Of a stretch of DNA of 64,000 nucleotides, positions 44,061-52,519 are shown in pieces. Each line of letters starts with the position of its first letter. Position 1 is the stretch's first letter. The notes beneath the pieces were generated by a model, which searched no databases, was not told the DNA's origin, and worked only from the letters and a program-made list of their open reading frames with translations. Position numbers and translations under genes: made by a program. Location: assembly GCF_030816855.1 (NCBI RefSeq), contig NZ_JAUSYK010000001.1, forward strand, positions 3,348,001 to 3,412,000, in the 5' to 3' direction. Origin of the DNA: Arthrobacter sp. B3I4 (GTDB lineage Bacteria; Actinomycetota; Actinomycetes; Actinomycetales; Micrococcaceae).

Positions 44061-44653
44061 ACGCCAGCACCGATGCCCAGGGCCTGACCAATGGAAGCGG
44101 AGGGACCGCTCCGATCGTCGGACTCGTCATGGGGTCGGACTCTGACTGGCCGGTCATGGAGGCGGCCGCCGAGGCACTGGCCGAATTCGGGATCCCTTTC
44201 GAAGCCGACGTCGTCTCTGCCCACCGGATGCCCACCGAGATGATCCGCTACGGGCAGGACGCGCACGAACGCGGGCTCCGGGTCATCATCGCCGGTGCCG
44301 GCGGTGCCGCGCACCTGCCGGGCATGCTCGCCTCGGTGACGCCGCTTCCGGTCATCGGTGTGCCGGTGCCACTGAAGACCCTCGACGGAATGGACTCCCT
44401 GCTGTCCATCGTGCAGATGCCCGCCGGCGTGCCGGTCGCCACCGTCTCCATCGCAGGAGCCCGCAACGCCGGGCTGCTGGCGGTCCGCATGCTCGCGTCG
44501 GGCACGGACCCGCTCGCGGCGCGGCTTCGGGCAGACCTCATCGACTTCGCCCGGGAGCTCAACGACGCCGCCACCCGCAAGGGCGCGAACCTGCGCAGCA
44601 AGGTGGCTGAAGTGTTCTCCGACGAGAACAGCGTTCCGCGGGGCGGCCGGTAA
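44057..44653 (+). CDS. purE: N5-carboxyaminoimidazole ribonucleotide mutase
   Basis: Rearranges N5-CAIR to CAIR in purine synthesis. This 198-residue product has [38 protein letters not shown] (about residues 22-59), the [15 protein letters not shown] loop, and [26 protein letters not shown]. The GTG start at 44057 overlaps the purK stop. The N-terminal 20 residues are variable. The LCP gene follows after 11 bases and could be on the same transcript. Confidence 0.97.
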   Translation: MNASTDAQGLTNGSGGTAPIVGLVMGSDSDWPVMEAAAEALAEFGIPFEADVVSAHRMPTEMIRYGQDAHERGLRVIIAGAGGAAHLPGMLASVTPLPVIGVPVPLKTLDGMDSLLSIVQMPAGVPVATVSIAGARNAGLLAVRMLASGTDPLAARLRADLIDFARELNDAATRKGANLRSKVAEVFSDENSVPRGGR

Positions 44654-44664
44654 GGATTGCGTTC

Positions 44665-46353
44665 ATGAGCAAAGGAATCGCCGTTGTGCCTGAAAACGCC
44701 GCGCATGGAAACGCTGGATACGGAACCACGGGGCGGGGAAAGGCGCAGCCGCCACGGGGCGCCCTGACGAATCCGGTCCGGTATCCCAACGGGGCAGCTC
44801 AGCCGGTCCTGGCTAAGCGCGCCTTCCTACTGATTCTCTTGACCCTGCTGGTCCCGGGCAGCGCGCAGATAGTAGCGGGCAACCGCCGTCTTGGCCGGAC
44901 CGCGCTCCGGGTCACACTCACGGTCTGGGCGCTGGTTCTGGTGGGACTCATCCTGCTGCTGGTGTCCCGGACGACCGTGATTAACCTCGTGGCCAACCCG
45001 GTCACCGCGCTCCTGCTGGTGATCGTGCTCGCCGCACTGGCCTTCGGCTGGGCGGCGCTGTTCCTCAATACCCTGCGCCTGATCCGGCCGGTTCTGCTCC
45101 GGGCGCGGGCCCGCACCGCCGTCGTCGTCGCCCTGGTCCTGGCCATGCTGCTGAGCAGCGGCAGCCTCGGCTACGCGGCCCACCTGCTCAACGTCGGACG
45201 CGACGCGATCGGCACGATCTTCGCCAACGGCCCGGCAATGGAGCCCTCCGAGGGCCGCTACAACTTCCTGATGATGGGCGGCGACGCCGGCGCGGACCGC
45301 ACCGGCCGGCGCCCGGACAGCCTCTCGGTGATCAGCGTGGACGCCAAAACCGGCAAATCCGCCATCATCTCCATTCCCCGGAACCTGCAGAACGCCCAGT
45401 TCAGCGAGGGCTCCCCGATGCGGAAGATCTACCCGGACGGTTACGACTGCGGCGACGAGTGCCTGATCAACGCCATTAACACCGAGGTTACTAACAAGTA
45501 CAAGAACCTGTACCCGGGTGTGGAAGATCCGGGCGCGCAGGCCACCCTTGAGGCGGTCTCCGGCACCCTCGGCATCAAGGTCCAGGCCTATGTGCTCGTG
45601 GACATGGACGGCTTCGCCAAGCTCATTGACGCCATGGGCGGGATCAGGATCAAAGCCGGCGGCTGGGTCCCCATCAGCGGAGAAACCATCGATGAGGCCA
45701 ACGGTATCCACGGCATGCCGCTGGGCTGGATTCCGGCCGGGGACAACACCCTGGACGGCTTCCACGCCCTCTGGTACGGACGCTCCCGTGAATTCGTGGA
45801 TGATTACGCGCGGATCGCCCGGCAGCAGTGCGTTCAGCAGGCCATGCTCAAGCAGCTCGACCCCGCGAAACTGCTCACAAAGTTCGAGGACATCGTCAAA
45901 GCCGGCACCAAGGTCGTCGACTCGAACATCTCCTCCAGCCAGCTGGGCAGCTTCGTCGATCTCGCGATGAAGTCCAAGGGCCAGCCGGTGGGCCGGCTGA
46001 CGATCGGGCCGCCGGACTTCGATGCCTCGTTCTCCACGGTGCCGGACTTCGACAAGATCCACCAGGCCGTGGACAAGCTCCTGGGCCCGGCCCCTGCCGC
46101 CGGCGCCGCCGAGGATTCGGTCCGCGAGCCGGCTCCGGCACCCGGGCCGCTGTCCGCGGCCGGTGCGGTGCCAGGGTCGGAGCCCGCCACCGCGCCGGCG
46201 CCGTCACCGACGTCGTCGGACTTCACCCCGGTGACCACGACGCCGGAGGGCGAACCGATCACGGAAGAGATGCTCAACGACTTCAAGCGAAACGGCGACG
46301 AGCAGTCCATCCGCAACCTGGTCGCCACCAACGGGCAGTGCGCGCCGCTCTAG
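44665..46353 (+). CDS. LytR-CpsA-Psr (LCP) family cell-wall polymer ligase
   Basis: Attaches polyprenyl-linked glycopolymers to peptidoglycan. The 562-residue product has a Gly-rich N-terminus, four membrane segments (LLILLTLLVPGSAQIVAG, LRVTLTVWALVLVGLILLLV, a long pair near residues 108-140, and VVVALVLAMLLSSGSLGYAA), and an outer LCP domain (about 190-475): FLMMGGDAGADRTGRRPDSLSVISVDAKTGKSAIISIPRNL, with the Arg/Asp residues that bind pyrophosphate. The C-terminus is Pro/Ala/Ser-rich. The extra membrane segments, instead of the usual single one, are known in actinobacterial forms (Mtb Rv3267-like). AAGGA precedes the ATG. Confidence 0.92.
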   Translation: MSKGIAVVPENAAHGNAGYGTTGRGKAQPPRGALTNPVRYPNGAAQPVLAKRAFLLILLTLLVPGSAQIVAGNRRLGRTALRVTLTVWALVLVGLILLLVSRTTVINLVANPVTALLLVIVLAALAFGWAALFLNTLRLIRPVLLRARARTAVVVALVLAMLLSSGSLGYAAHLLNVGRDAIGTIFANGPAMEPSEGRYNFLMMGGDAGADRTGRRPDSLSVISVDAKTGKSAIISIPRNLQNAQFSEGSPMRKIYPDGYDCGDECLINAINTEVTNKYKNLYPGVEDPGAQATLEAVSGTLGIKVQAYVLVDMDGFAKLIDAMGGIRIKAGGWVPISGETIDEANGIHGMPLGWIPAGDNTLDGFHALWYGRSREFVDDYARIARQQCVQQAMLKQLDPAKLLTKFEDIVKAGTKVVDSNISSSQLGSFVDLAMKSKGQPVGRLTIGPPDFDASFSTVPDFDKIHQAVDKLLGPAPAAGAAEDSVREPAPAPGPLSAAGAVPGSEPATAPAPSPTSSDFTPVTTTPEGEPITEEMLNDFKRNGDEQSIRNLVATNGQCAPL

Positions 46354-46421
46354 GAGCGGATGCCCGGCATGTCCGAACTCGGCCTCAGGCCGCCCGCCCG
46401 CCGTTCCTCGAACGCAGACTG

Positions 46422-46427
46422 CAGAAT
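46422..46427 (+). promoter_or_regulatory. -10-like hexamer of manA
   Basis: CAGAAT is 7 bases before the ATG at 46435. It supports that start over upstream in-frame codons. Confidence 0.45.
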
Positions 46428-46434
46428 AGGGACC

Positions 46435-47697
46435 ATGTACGAACTTGAGAACGTCCTCCGGCCTTACGCCTGGGGTTCCACCACCGCGATCGCTGAACTG
46501 CTGGGACGGCCGGCCTCCGGCGGCCCGGAGGCGGAGCTGTGGATCGGAGCCCACCCGGACTCCCCCTCCACGGCCCTCACCGGGGCGGGCACGTACGACG
46601 GCGGCCGGCTGGCCCTGGATGCCCTGATCGCCCGCGACCCCGAGCACCACCTGGGCGCCGACAGCGTGGCGGAATTCGGCCCGCGACTGCCCTTCCTGCT
46701 CAAAGTCCTGGCGGCGGATCACCCCCTGTCCCTGCAGGTGCATCCGACGCTGGAGCAGGCCCGGGCCGGCTTTGCCCGGGAGGAAGCGGCCGGCGTCGAC
46801 CGCGGCGACGCCACCCGCAACTACAAGGACGACAACCACAAGCCGGAGATGATCTTCGCGCTGACGCCGTTCGAGGCGCTGTGTGGTTTCCGGCCCGCAA
46901 CCGAGGCACATGCCGTGTTCGCGCACCTGGCGGCCTGCTTTGAGCTGGCAGGACTGGATCTGCCGCCCCTGCTTCCGCAGCTGCTGGAGGACCTGGCGCA
47001 ACCGGACGAGGCTGCCGCCCTGCGGGCCGCCTTCGAACGGCTGATCGCCGGCGGCGAGGAGGTCGGCGCCGCGACCGACGCTGTCGTCGCCGCTCTGGTC
47101 TCCGGCGCCCCGATGGCTGCCCACGTCGCGGAACTGACCACCGTGGTGAACCTCAACCACGACTATCCCGGCGACCCCGGCGTGCTGATCTCGCTGCTGC
47201 TGAACCGGATCTCGCTGTCCCCCGGCGAGGCTGTCTACCTGCCCGCCGGTAACGTGCACGCCTACCTGCGCGGCCTGGGCATCGAGGTGATGGCCTCCTC
47301 CGACAACGTGCTGCGCGGCGGGCTGACGCCGAAGTTCATCGACGTGCCCGAACTGCTGAAAACGATCTCTTTCGAAGCAGCCGGAGTGCCGGCCCTCGAG
47401 ACCGAGACGACGATGCTGGACCAGGAACTGCTTCGGCCGCCGTTCCGGGAATTCCAGCTGCAACGGGTGGAGGTGCTCCCCGGGGCGGGACCGGTCCCGC
47501 TGGCCATGGCCGGCGCTGCGGTCATTCTTGTGGTGTCAGGGTCGGTGTACCTTGATTCGCCCAAGGGCGACCTGCAGCTGGACCGAGGCGGCAGCGCGTT
47601 CGTGCCGGCGTCCGAGGCTCCGGTCAACGTCCACCCGGTCGCGGAGGCCACCGGGCCTGCCGTGGCTTTTGCCGTTACCACTGGAATGAAGGCCTGA
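46435..47697 (+). CDS. manA: Mannose-6-phosphate isomerase, class I
   Basis: Interconverts fructose-6-phosphate and mannose-6-phosphate, feeding GDP-mannose and the polyprenyl-mannose used by the PMT. The 420-residue zinc enzyme starts MYELENVLRPYAWGSTTAIAELLG; zinc ligands lie in LSLQVHPTLEQA and NYKDDNHKPEMIFAL, and PAGNVHAYLRGLGIEVMASSDNVLRGGLTPKFID is the C-terminal signature. Related actinobacteria keep manA close to whiB2; here it is 5 kb away from it. It is followed after 3 bases by the FemAB gene. Confidence 0.95.
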   Translation: MYELENVLRPYAWGSTTAIAELLGRPASGGPEAELWIGAHPDSPSTALTGAGTYDGGRLALDALIARDPEHHLGADSVAEFGPRLPFLLKVLAADHPLSLQVHPTLEQARAGFAREEAAGVDRGDATRNYKDDNHKPEMIFALTPFEALCGFRPATEAHAVFAHLAACFELAGLDLPPLLPQLLEDLAQPDEAAALRAAFERLIAGGEEVGAATDAVVAALVSGAPMAAHVAELTTVVNLNHDYPGDPGVLISLLLNRISLSPGEAVYLPAGNVHAYLRGLGIEVMASSDNVLRGGLTPKFIDVPELLKTISFEAAGVPALETETTMLDQELLRPPFREFQLQRVEVLPGAGPVPLAMAGAAVILVVSGSVYLDSPKGDLQLDRGGSAFVPASEAPVNVHPVAEATGPAVAFAVTTGMKA

Positions 47698-47700
47698 ACC

Positions 47701-48672
47701 ATGGATCACTTTTTGCAGGGCCGGCACTGGGCCAAGGTCCAGCGCGATCTGGGCCGCTCCGTACACGAGGAGTCCGGCGAAGGCTGGCGCTACCTCGCCG
47801 TGGAGGAAAGCAACCCGGCCGGGAAGCTGCTTTACGTGCCTTACGGTCCGCTGGCGGACACTCTTGAGGCATTCGACGCCGCGCTGGCGTCCCTGACCCG
47901 GCTGGCACGGGCCTGCGGGGCAGTATTCGTCCGGCTGGAACCGGTCAGCGCCGGTTTCACCGCGGCCGAGGCTGACTCTGTGCTGCGGAGCCGGGGTCTG
48001 CGTCCGGCGCCGGCCAACCTGCAGCCCGAGCTGAGCTGGATCGTGGACCTGGACCGGGACTTCAAGGACGTTCTGGCCGATATGAAACCGGTCAACCGCA
48101 ACCTTTACCGCAACATCCACAAAAAGGGTGTGAAGATCCGCTCCAGCCAGGACCCGGCGGAGATCTCAGTGCTGCTGAGGTTCCTGCACCTGACCGCAGC
48201 GCGCAACGGCTTCAAGCCGCAAAGCGACGAGTATCTCAGCCAGGTGGCACGGACCCTGATGCCGGTGGGCGCGGCAACACTCTTCATCGCCGAACTCGAC
48301 GGCGCACCGATCGCGGCGGCCCTCGCCTACGACTCAGCGGACACCCGCACCTACGCCCACGCCGCCCTGGACGACGCGCATCGGAAGCTCAGCGCCGGTA
48401 TTCCGCTGCTCGTGACGCTGATGGCCGACGCCAAGGAACGCGGCCTGCAGCACGTGGACCTTTGGGGTGTCGCCCCGGCGGACCAGCCTGACCACAAGTG
48501 GGCCGGCTTCTCTGCGTTCAAGAAGTCCTTCGGCGGACGCGAAGCCGCCTACCCGGGGACCTGGGACCTGCCGGTGAACAAGCTTCGCTACGGCGCGTAC
48601 CAGCTGGCCCGCAAGGCAGCGCAGAGCGGCAAGACGCTCGTCAAGGCGGTTCGGGCAAAGCTGGGCCGCTAA
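47701..48672 (+). CDS. FemAB-like peptidoglycan interpeptide aminoacyltransferase
   Basis: A 323-residue protein of the FemA/FemB/FemX (double-GNAT) family, which adds amino acids from aminoacyl-tRNA to the stem peptide of lipid II. Motifs: WAKVQRDLGRSVHEESGEGWRYLAVE, YVPYGPLADTLEAFDAALASL, MKPVNRNLYRNIHKKGVKIRSS, and GVAPADQPDHKWAGFSAFKKSFGGREAAYPGTWDLPVN (the C-terminal FemAB signature). Interpeptide bridges are typical of Arthrobacter walls, which fits. It sits 3 bases after manA on the same strand. The amino acid added cannot be told. Confidence 0.9.
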   Translation: MDHFLQGRHWAKVQRDLGRSVHEESGEGWRYLAVEESNPAGKLLYVPYGPLADTLEAFDAALASLTRLARACGAVFVRLEPVSAGFTAAEADSVLRSRGLRPAPANLQPELSWIVDLDRDFKDVLADMKPVNRNLYRNIHKKGVKIRSSQDPAEISVLLRFLHLTAARNGFKPQSDEYLSQVARTLMPVGAATLFIAELDGAPIAAALAYDSADTRTYAHAALDDAHRKLSAGIPLLVTLMADAKERGLQHVDLWGVAPADQPDHKWAGFSAFKKSFGGREAAYPGTWDLPVNKLRYGAYQLARKAAQSGKTLVKAVRAKLGR

Positions 48673-48692
48673 CCCCTCACCCGCCCCCCGAA

Positions 48693-48855
48693 GCGCGAAC
48701 GGACACTTAACGCCCCGCCCCCCGAAGCGCGAACGGACACTTAACGCCCCGCACCCCGAAGCGCGAACGGACACTTAACGCCCGGCACCCGGCGCGAACG
48801 GACACTTAACGCCCACGGCGGCGCAGATTCCGGGGCTCTAAGTGTCCGTTCGCGC
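48693..48855 (+). repeat. 34-bp tandem repeat array with an inverted last copy
   Basis: Four direct copies of GCGCGAACGGACACTTA begin at 48693, 48727, 48761 (period 34) and 48792 (period 31). The inverse, TAAGTGTCCGTTCGCGC, is at 48839-48855. Copy 4 and the inverse form a 17-bp perfect stem with a 30-base loop. There are no variable spacers, so this is not CRISPR. It fills the gap between the FemAB gene and the endonuclease gene. Confidence 0.93.
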
Positions 48856-48873
48856 AGGGGACGCCACCAAAGC

Positions 48874-48882
48874 TGTGGATAA
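48874..48882 (-). promoter_or_regulatory. Perfect DnaA-box 9-mer upstream of the endonuclease gene
   Basis: TGTGGATAA on the plus strand is TTATCCACA on the minus strand, the DnaA-box consensus. It lies 36 bases before the ATG at 48919. A single box may be chance, but it sits between a repeat array and a nuclease gene. Confidence 0.4.
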
Positions 48883-48918
48883 CCCGCAGGCGCGGCTTCG
48901 GCCCGTGCACACTGAAAC

Positions 48919-49911
48919 ATGGCCCGTCTTCCGTTGCCGCCGGAACTGCTCGCCCGCTCGTTTACCGCGGCGGACGCTGACAGGGCGGGTGTCACCCGCA
49001 AGCGGACCCGGCGGCCGGACGTCTACGTGCCCTCTCGTGGAATCCGCGTTCCCGCTGCCCTCGCCAGCGCTCCCGCCGACGCCCTGCACGCCTTTTCGGC
49101 GCTTGATGATGAATCGACGATCACCCACCATTCCGGGGGCCGGTTCTGGGGCATGGGCCTGCCGGCCTGGCTCCAGGAGGACTGGCGGATCCATGTGGCG
49201 CGGGAACGCGACAGCAGCAAACCGAGGCGACGAAACGTGGTCGGTCACCGGCTGACCTTTCTGCCCGGTGAGGTCGTTGTAGTGGACGGCCTCCGGGTCA
49301 CCTCGCCGGCAAGGACATGGCTGGACCTCGCCGCTGTCCTCAACCCGGATGAACTCGTGGCGGCAGGCGACTCCATCGTCGTCGCGCACGGGCCGGAATT
49401 CCCTGTTCCCCGTACAGCCTTGGCCACCCCGGCAGAGCTGGAACGGATGGTCGCTGCCCACCCCGGGATGCGGGGAGTGCGCACCGCCCGCGCCGCGCTG
49501 TCAGACATTCGGATTGGCGCAGACTCGCCGCAGGAAACACAAATGCGGCTGATCCTGTGCCGCTCGAGTCTGGGCGAACCGGTCCTCAACCACATCATCC
49601 GCAACACCTGGGGCCAGCCCTGCGTCTGGCCCGACGCGGCCTACCCCGATTCCCGTATCGCCCTGCAGTACGACGGCGCCCACCATGCCGAGGCGCACCA
49701 GCAGCAACTGGACCTCCGGCGACGCGCCATGACGGAGGCCCTCGGCTGGAAGGAAGTCCGCGTCTTCAAGGAAGACCTCGACGAAGAGCGGCCATTCGTG
49801 GTCGAGAAGGTACGGGCCGCCCTGAACCGGAAGGGACCGGGCCGAACGTACACTTGGGGCCCCGAACCGTCAGGATTCGGGGCCCCAAGTGTACGTTCGC
49901 GCAGTGGCTAG
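48919..49911 (+). CDS. DUF559-like (Vsr/restriction-type fold) endonuclease domain protein
   Basis: A 330-residue protein with an N-terminal region reminiscent of AbiEi-type antitoxin-like proteins (LARSFTAADADRAGVTRKRTRRPDVYVPSRGIRVP; then GLRVTSPARTWLDLAAVL) and a C-terminal endonuclease-like fold: DSPQETQMRLILCRSSLGEPVLNH (Glu206), then YPDSRIALQYDGAHHAEA with Asp244 and Asp252, then the DLRRRAMTEALGWKEVRVFKEDL segment. These are the expected E-xD-type residues. It has no ribosome-binding site. Codons 309-327 lie inside a perfect 24-bp hairpin, and the stop overlaps the glpX stop (CTAG). Repeats related to that hairpin lie just upstream. Function unknown. Confidence 0.85.
   Translation: MARLPLPPELLARSFTAADADRAGVTRKRTRRPDVYVPSRGIRVPAALASAPADALHAFSALDDESTITHHSGGRFWGMGLPAWLQEDWRIHVARERDSSKPRRRNVVGHRLTFLPGEVVVVDGLRVTSPARTWLDLAAVLNPDELVAAGDSIVVAHGPEFPVPRTALATPAELERMVAAHPGMRGVRTARAALSDIRIGADSPQETQMRLILCRSSLGEPVLNHIIRNTWGQPCVWPDAAYPDSRIALQYDGAHHAEAHQQQLDLRRRAMTEALGWKEVRVFKEDLDEERPFVVEKVRAALNRKGPGRTYTWGPEPSGFGAPSVRSRSG
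49843..49899. repeat. Perfect 24-bp hairpin inside the 3' end of the endonuclease gene
   Basis: Arms 49843-49866 and 49876-49899 are exact inverses around a 9-base loop. The 3' arm continues as GCGCAG, so AAGTGTACGTTCGCGCAG (49887-49904) matches AAGTGTCCGTTCGCGCAG (48840-48857) with one difference. It may end transcription for both convergent genes and encodes the last residues of the endonuclease. Confidence 0.93.
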
Positions 49912-50945
49912 TGCTTGCGCGCGTAGCCTTCCCACTTGCTGGCCTGGTGCTCGCCGTCCACAAAACGGATGGTGCCCGACTTGGAGCGCATCACGATGGA
50001 CTGGGTCAGGACCTTGTCCTTGGAGTAGCGCACGCCGCGCAGCAGGTCGCCGTCGGTGATGCCGGTGGCGGCGAAGTAGCAGTTGTCGCTGGAGACCAGG
50101 TCGTTGGTGGAGAGCACCCGGTCCAGGTCGTGTCCGGCGTCGATCGCCTTCTGCTTCTCCTCGTCGCTTGTGGGCCAGAGCCGGCCCTGGATGACGCCAC
50201 CAAGGGACTTGATCGCGCAGGCGGTGACGATGCCTTCCGGGGTGCCGCCGATACCCATCAGCGCGTCGACGCCGGTACCGGCCCGCGCCGCTGCGATGGC
50301 GCCGGCGACGTCGCCGTCCATGATGAACTTGGTGCGCGCACCGGCCTCCCGGATTTCCTCGACCAGCGGGCGGTGCCGGTCGCGGTCCAGGATCATCACG
50401 TTGAGCTGGTTGACCTTGACGCCCTTGGCCTTGGCGATCAGGTGCAGGTTCTGCTTGACCGGCAGGCGCAGGTCGACCATGTCGGCGGCTTCCGGGCCGG
50501 TGACAAGCTTCTCCATGTAGAACACGGCGGAGGGGTCGAACATCGAACCGCGCTCGGCCACCGCAAGGACGGCCAGGGCGTTGTTGATGCCGAGGGCGGT
50601 CAGCCGGGTTCCATCGATCGGGTCGACGGCGACGTCGACCTCAGGACCGGTGCCGTCACCGACACGCTCGCCGTTGAACAGCATCGGCGCTTCATCTTTT
50701 TCGCCTTCGCCGATGACCACGACGCCGTTGAAGTGGACGGTCTGGAGGAACGAGCGCATCGCGTCGACGGCGGCGCCGTCGGCCTTGTTCTTGTCGCCGA
50801 ATCCCACCCAGTGCCCGCCGGCAATGGCGGCGGCTTCGGTGACGCGCACCAGCTCCAGGGCGAGGTTGCGGTCAGGCTCATCGACTCCGACGGCGAGCGA
50901 CGGGGAAAGCGTGGAGTACTTCTGGGTCATGGACGCTGGTGACAC
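49908..50945 (-). CDS. glpX: Fructose-1,6-bisphosphatase, class II
   Basis: Hydrolyses fructose-1,6-bisphosphate in gluconeogenesis. The 345-residue product carries VVIGEGEKDEAPMLFNGERVGDGTGPEVDVAVDPIDGTRL (metal site DPIDGT) and VMILDRDRHRPLVEEIREAGARTKFIMDGDVAGAIAAA. The GTG start at 50945 follows AGAGG; an ATG 15 bases further in is the alternative. By position (beside fum and DUF4245) it matches Mtb Rv1099c. Its stop overlaps the convergent endonuclease gene. Confidence 0.96.
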   Translation of the reverse strand: MSPASMTQKYSTLSPSLAVGVDEPDRNLALELVRVTEAAAIAGGHWVGFGDKNKADGAAVDAMRSFLQTVHFNGVVVIGEGEKDEAPMLFNGERVGDGTGPEVDVAVDPIDGTRLTALGINNALAVLAVAERGSMFDPSAVFYMEKLVTGPEAADMVDLRLPVKQNLHLIAKAKGVKVNQLNVMILDRDRHRPLVEEIREAGARTKFIMDGDVAGAIAAARAGTGVDALMGIGGTPEGIVTACAIKSLGGVIQGRLWPTSDEEKQKAIDAGHDLDRVLSTNDLVSSDNCYFAATGITDGDLLRGVRYSKDKVLTQSIVMRSKSGTIRFVDGEHQASKWEGYARKH

Positions 50946-51140
50946 GTGAACCTCTTCTTCGAGTGGCGATCATTGGACCCGCGCGGCCGGGCTCCGGCCG
51001 CTGCGGTGAGTCGTCTGTTACCGATCATAGTCGCGGACGCGGGCATCGGTCATGGCATGACGCAACAGTGAAACGCCGGCCGGCTGCCCGCGCCCTCCCC
51101 CGGAATGTGAGATCGGCAGGCAATGGGCGACTATAGAGGG

Positions 51141-51830
51141 GTGAATGAATTGCAGGACCCGCCGCCCGGGGCTTCCGAAACCCCGGCCCGCGCAGCAGCA
51201 CCCGAAGCCGGGAACCCACAGGGCCAACAGCCCGTCAAGCCCGTGATCCGGGCCGCCGCAGCCAAGCGCGCGAACGCGTCCGTGATCGGCATGATCGTCG
51301 CCCTGGTGCTCAGCATCGCGGCCTTCCTCCCCGTGGTGTTGATGAACCCGACGCCGAAGAGCGGCGGGTACCGGCCCGACGTCAATGTGAGCGCCATCGC
51401 CAAAAACGCCGAAGGTGTGGCGGGATTCACACCGGTGGCGCCGGACACCGGCGACACATTCCGGCCCAACTACGCCCGCTGGGAGTCCGGGGCCGGCAAG
51501 GGGGTGCCGACCTGGGAGGTCGGCTACCTGACGCCCAAGGAATCCTTCATCGGGCTGGTCCAGACGCGCCAGTCCAACCCGACCTGGCTGCTGCAGCTGA
51601 CGAAGAACGCACCGGTAACCGGGACCAGGAACGCCGGCGGCCGGGACTGGGAACTCCGTGACACCGGCAAAGGCGAGAAGAGCATGGTGCTCGACTACCG
51701 CGGCACCACCGTCGTCCTGACCGGACCGGCGCAGCTGGACGAATTCTCCGTGCTGGGCGCCGCCGTCGTGAAGTCGCTGGAAAGTAATCCAGCGGCTACA
51801 GTTTCACCCTCGGCCACTTCGGCGCCGTAA
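51141..51830 (+). CDS. DUF4245 domain-containing membrane protein
   Basis: A 229-residue actinobacterial protein of unknown function, counterpart of Mtb Rv1100. The Pro/Ala-rich N-terminus is followed by one membrane segment (VIGMIVALVLSIAAFLPVVLM, about residues 52-72) and an outer domain of about 150 residues with WEVGYLTPKESFIGLVQTRQSNPTWLLQLTKNAPVTG. The GTG at 51141 is preferred; TATAGA lies just upstream. It is divergent from glpX and 10 bases ahead of the carbonic anhydrase. Confidence 0.85.
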   Translation: MNELQDPPPGASETPARAAAPEAGNPQGQQPVKPVIRAAAAKRANASVIGMIVALVLSIAAFLPVVLMNPTPKSGGYRPDVNVSAIAKNAEGVAGFTPVAPDTGDTFRPNYARWESGAGKGVPTWEVGYLTPKESFIGLVQTRQSNPTWLLQLTKNAPVTGTRNAGGRDWELRDTGKGEKSMVLDYRGTTVVLTGPAQLDEFSVLGAAVVKSLESNPAATVSPSATSAP

Positions 51831-51833
51831 AGT
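51828..51833 (+). promoter_or_regulatory. -10-like hexamer of the carbonic anhydrase gene
   Basis: TAAAGT overlaps the DUF4245 stop (TAA) and lies 7 bases before the GTG at 51841. It fits a leaderless start in addition to read-through. Confidence 0.5.
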
Positions 51834-51840
51834 AAGCAGG

Positions 51841-52455
51841 GTGACCACTCAACTGACTCCCGCCCTTGCCTGGCGCCGCCTGCGCGAAGGCAACGAACGT
51901 TTCGTCGCCGGTGAATCCTCGCACCCCAACCAGGATGCGTCGCGGCGGTCCTCCCTGGTGGAGAACCAGCACCCCTTCGCCGTCATCTTCGGTTGCGCGG
52001 ATTCACGTCTTGCTGCCGAAATCATCTTCGACCTCGGGCTTGGGGACGCGTTCGTCGTCCGTACCGCCGGCCAGGTGATGGACGACGCCGTCCTCGGCTC
52101 GCTCGAGTACAGCATCAGCGTGCTGGGCGTACCGCTGATCGTGGTGCTCGGCCACGACAGTTGCGGCGCGGTTACCGCCACCAAGAACGCGGTGGACACC
52201 GGCGAAATGCCGGTCGGGTTCATGCGGAGCCTGGTCGAGCGGATCACGCCTTCGGTGTTGACCTCCATGCGGAACGACCAGCACGAGGTCAACGACATGG
52301 TGGTGGAGAACGTCAAGCAGACGTCGCAGCGCCTCGTGGACAGCTCACGGGTGATCTCCGAGGCCGTCGGAAACGGCCGCGCGGCTGTGATCGGACTCTC
52401 TTACCGGCTGGCCGAAGGCCGGGCGGATCTGGTCTCCGGGATCGGCGAGCTCTAG
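51841..52455 (+). CDS. Beta-class carbonic anhydrase
   Basis: Interconverts CO2 and bicarbonate. The 204-residue protein carries the zinc ligands of the beta class: Cys in FGCADSRLAAEIIFDLGLGDAFVVR and His/Cys in VLGHDSCGAVTATKNAV, with the Asp-Arg pair in CADSR. The length fits the short beta-class form. The start is the GTG at 51841. It is followed by fumC on the same strand after 64 bases. Confidence 0.95.
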   Translation: MTTQLTPALAWRRLREGNERFVAGESSHPNQDASRRSSLVENQHPFAVIFGCADSRLAAEIIFDLGLGDAFVVRTAGQVMDDAVLGSLEYSISVLGVPLIVVLGHDSCGAVTATKNAVDTGEMPVGFMRSLVERITPSVLTSMRNDQHEVNDMVVENVKQTSQRLVDSSRVISEAVGNGRAAVIGLSYRLAEGRADLVSGIGEL

Positions 52456-52507
52456 GAGCTGCGTTTCGGCGCGGGTTCATGGTTTTCGGTGCGGCGCCTT
52501 GGCCCAA

Positions 52508-52513
52508 TAAGCT
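52508..52513 (+). promoter_or_regulatory. -10-like hexamer of fumC
   Basis: TAAGCT is 6 bases before the ATG at 52520, with no ribosome-binding site. It fits a leaderless start. Confidence 0.55.
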
Positions 52514-52519
52514 AGCCCC

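Noticed and set aside
48693..48855. CRISPR array
   Set aside because: The repeats are nearly contiguous with identical intervening bases, there are no unique spacers, and no cas genes lie in the window.
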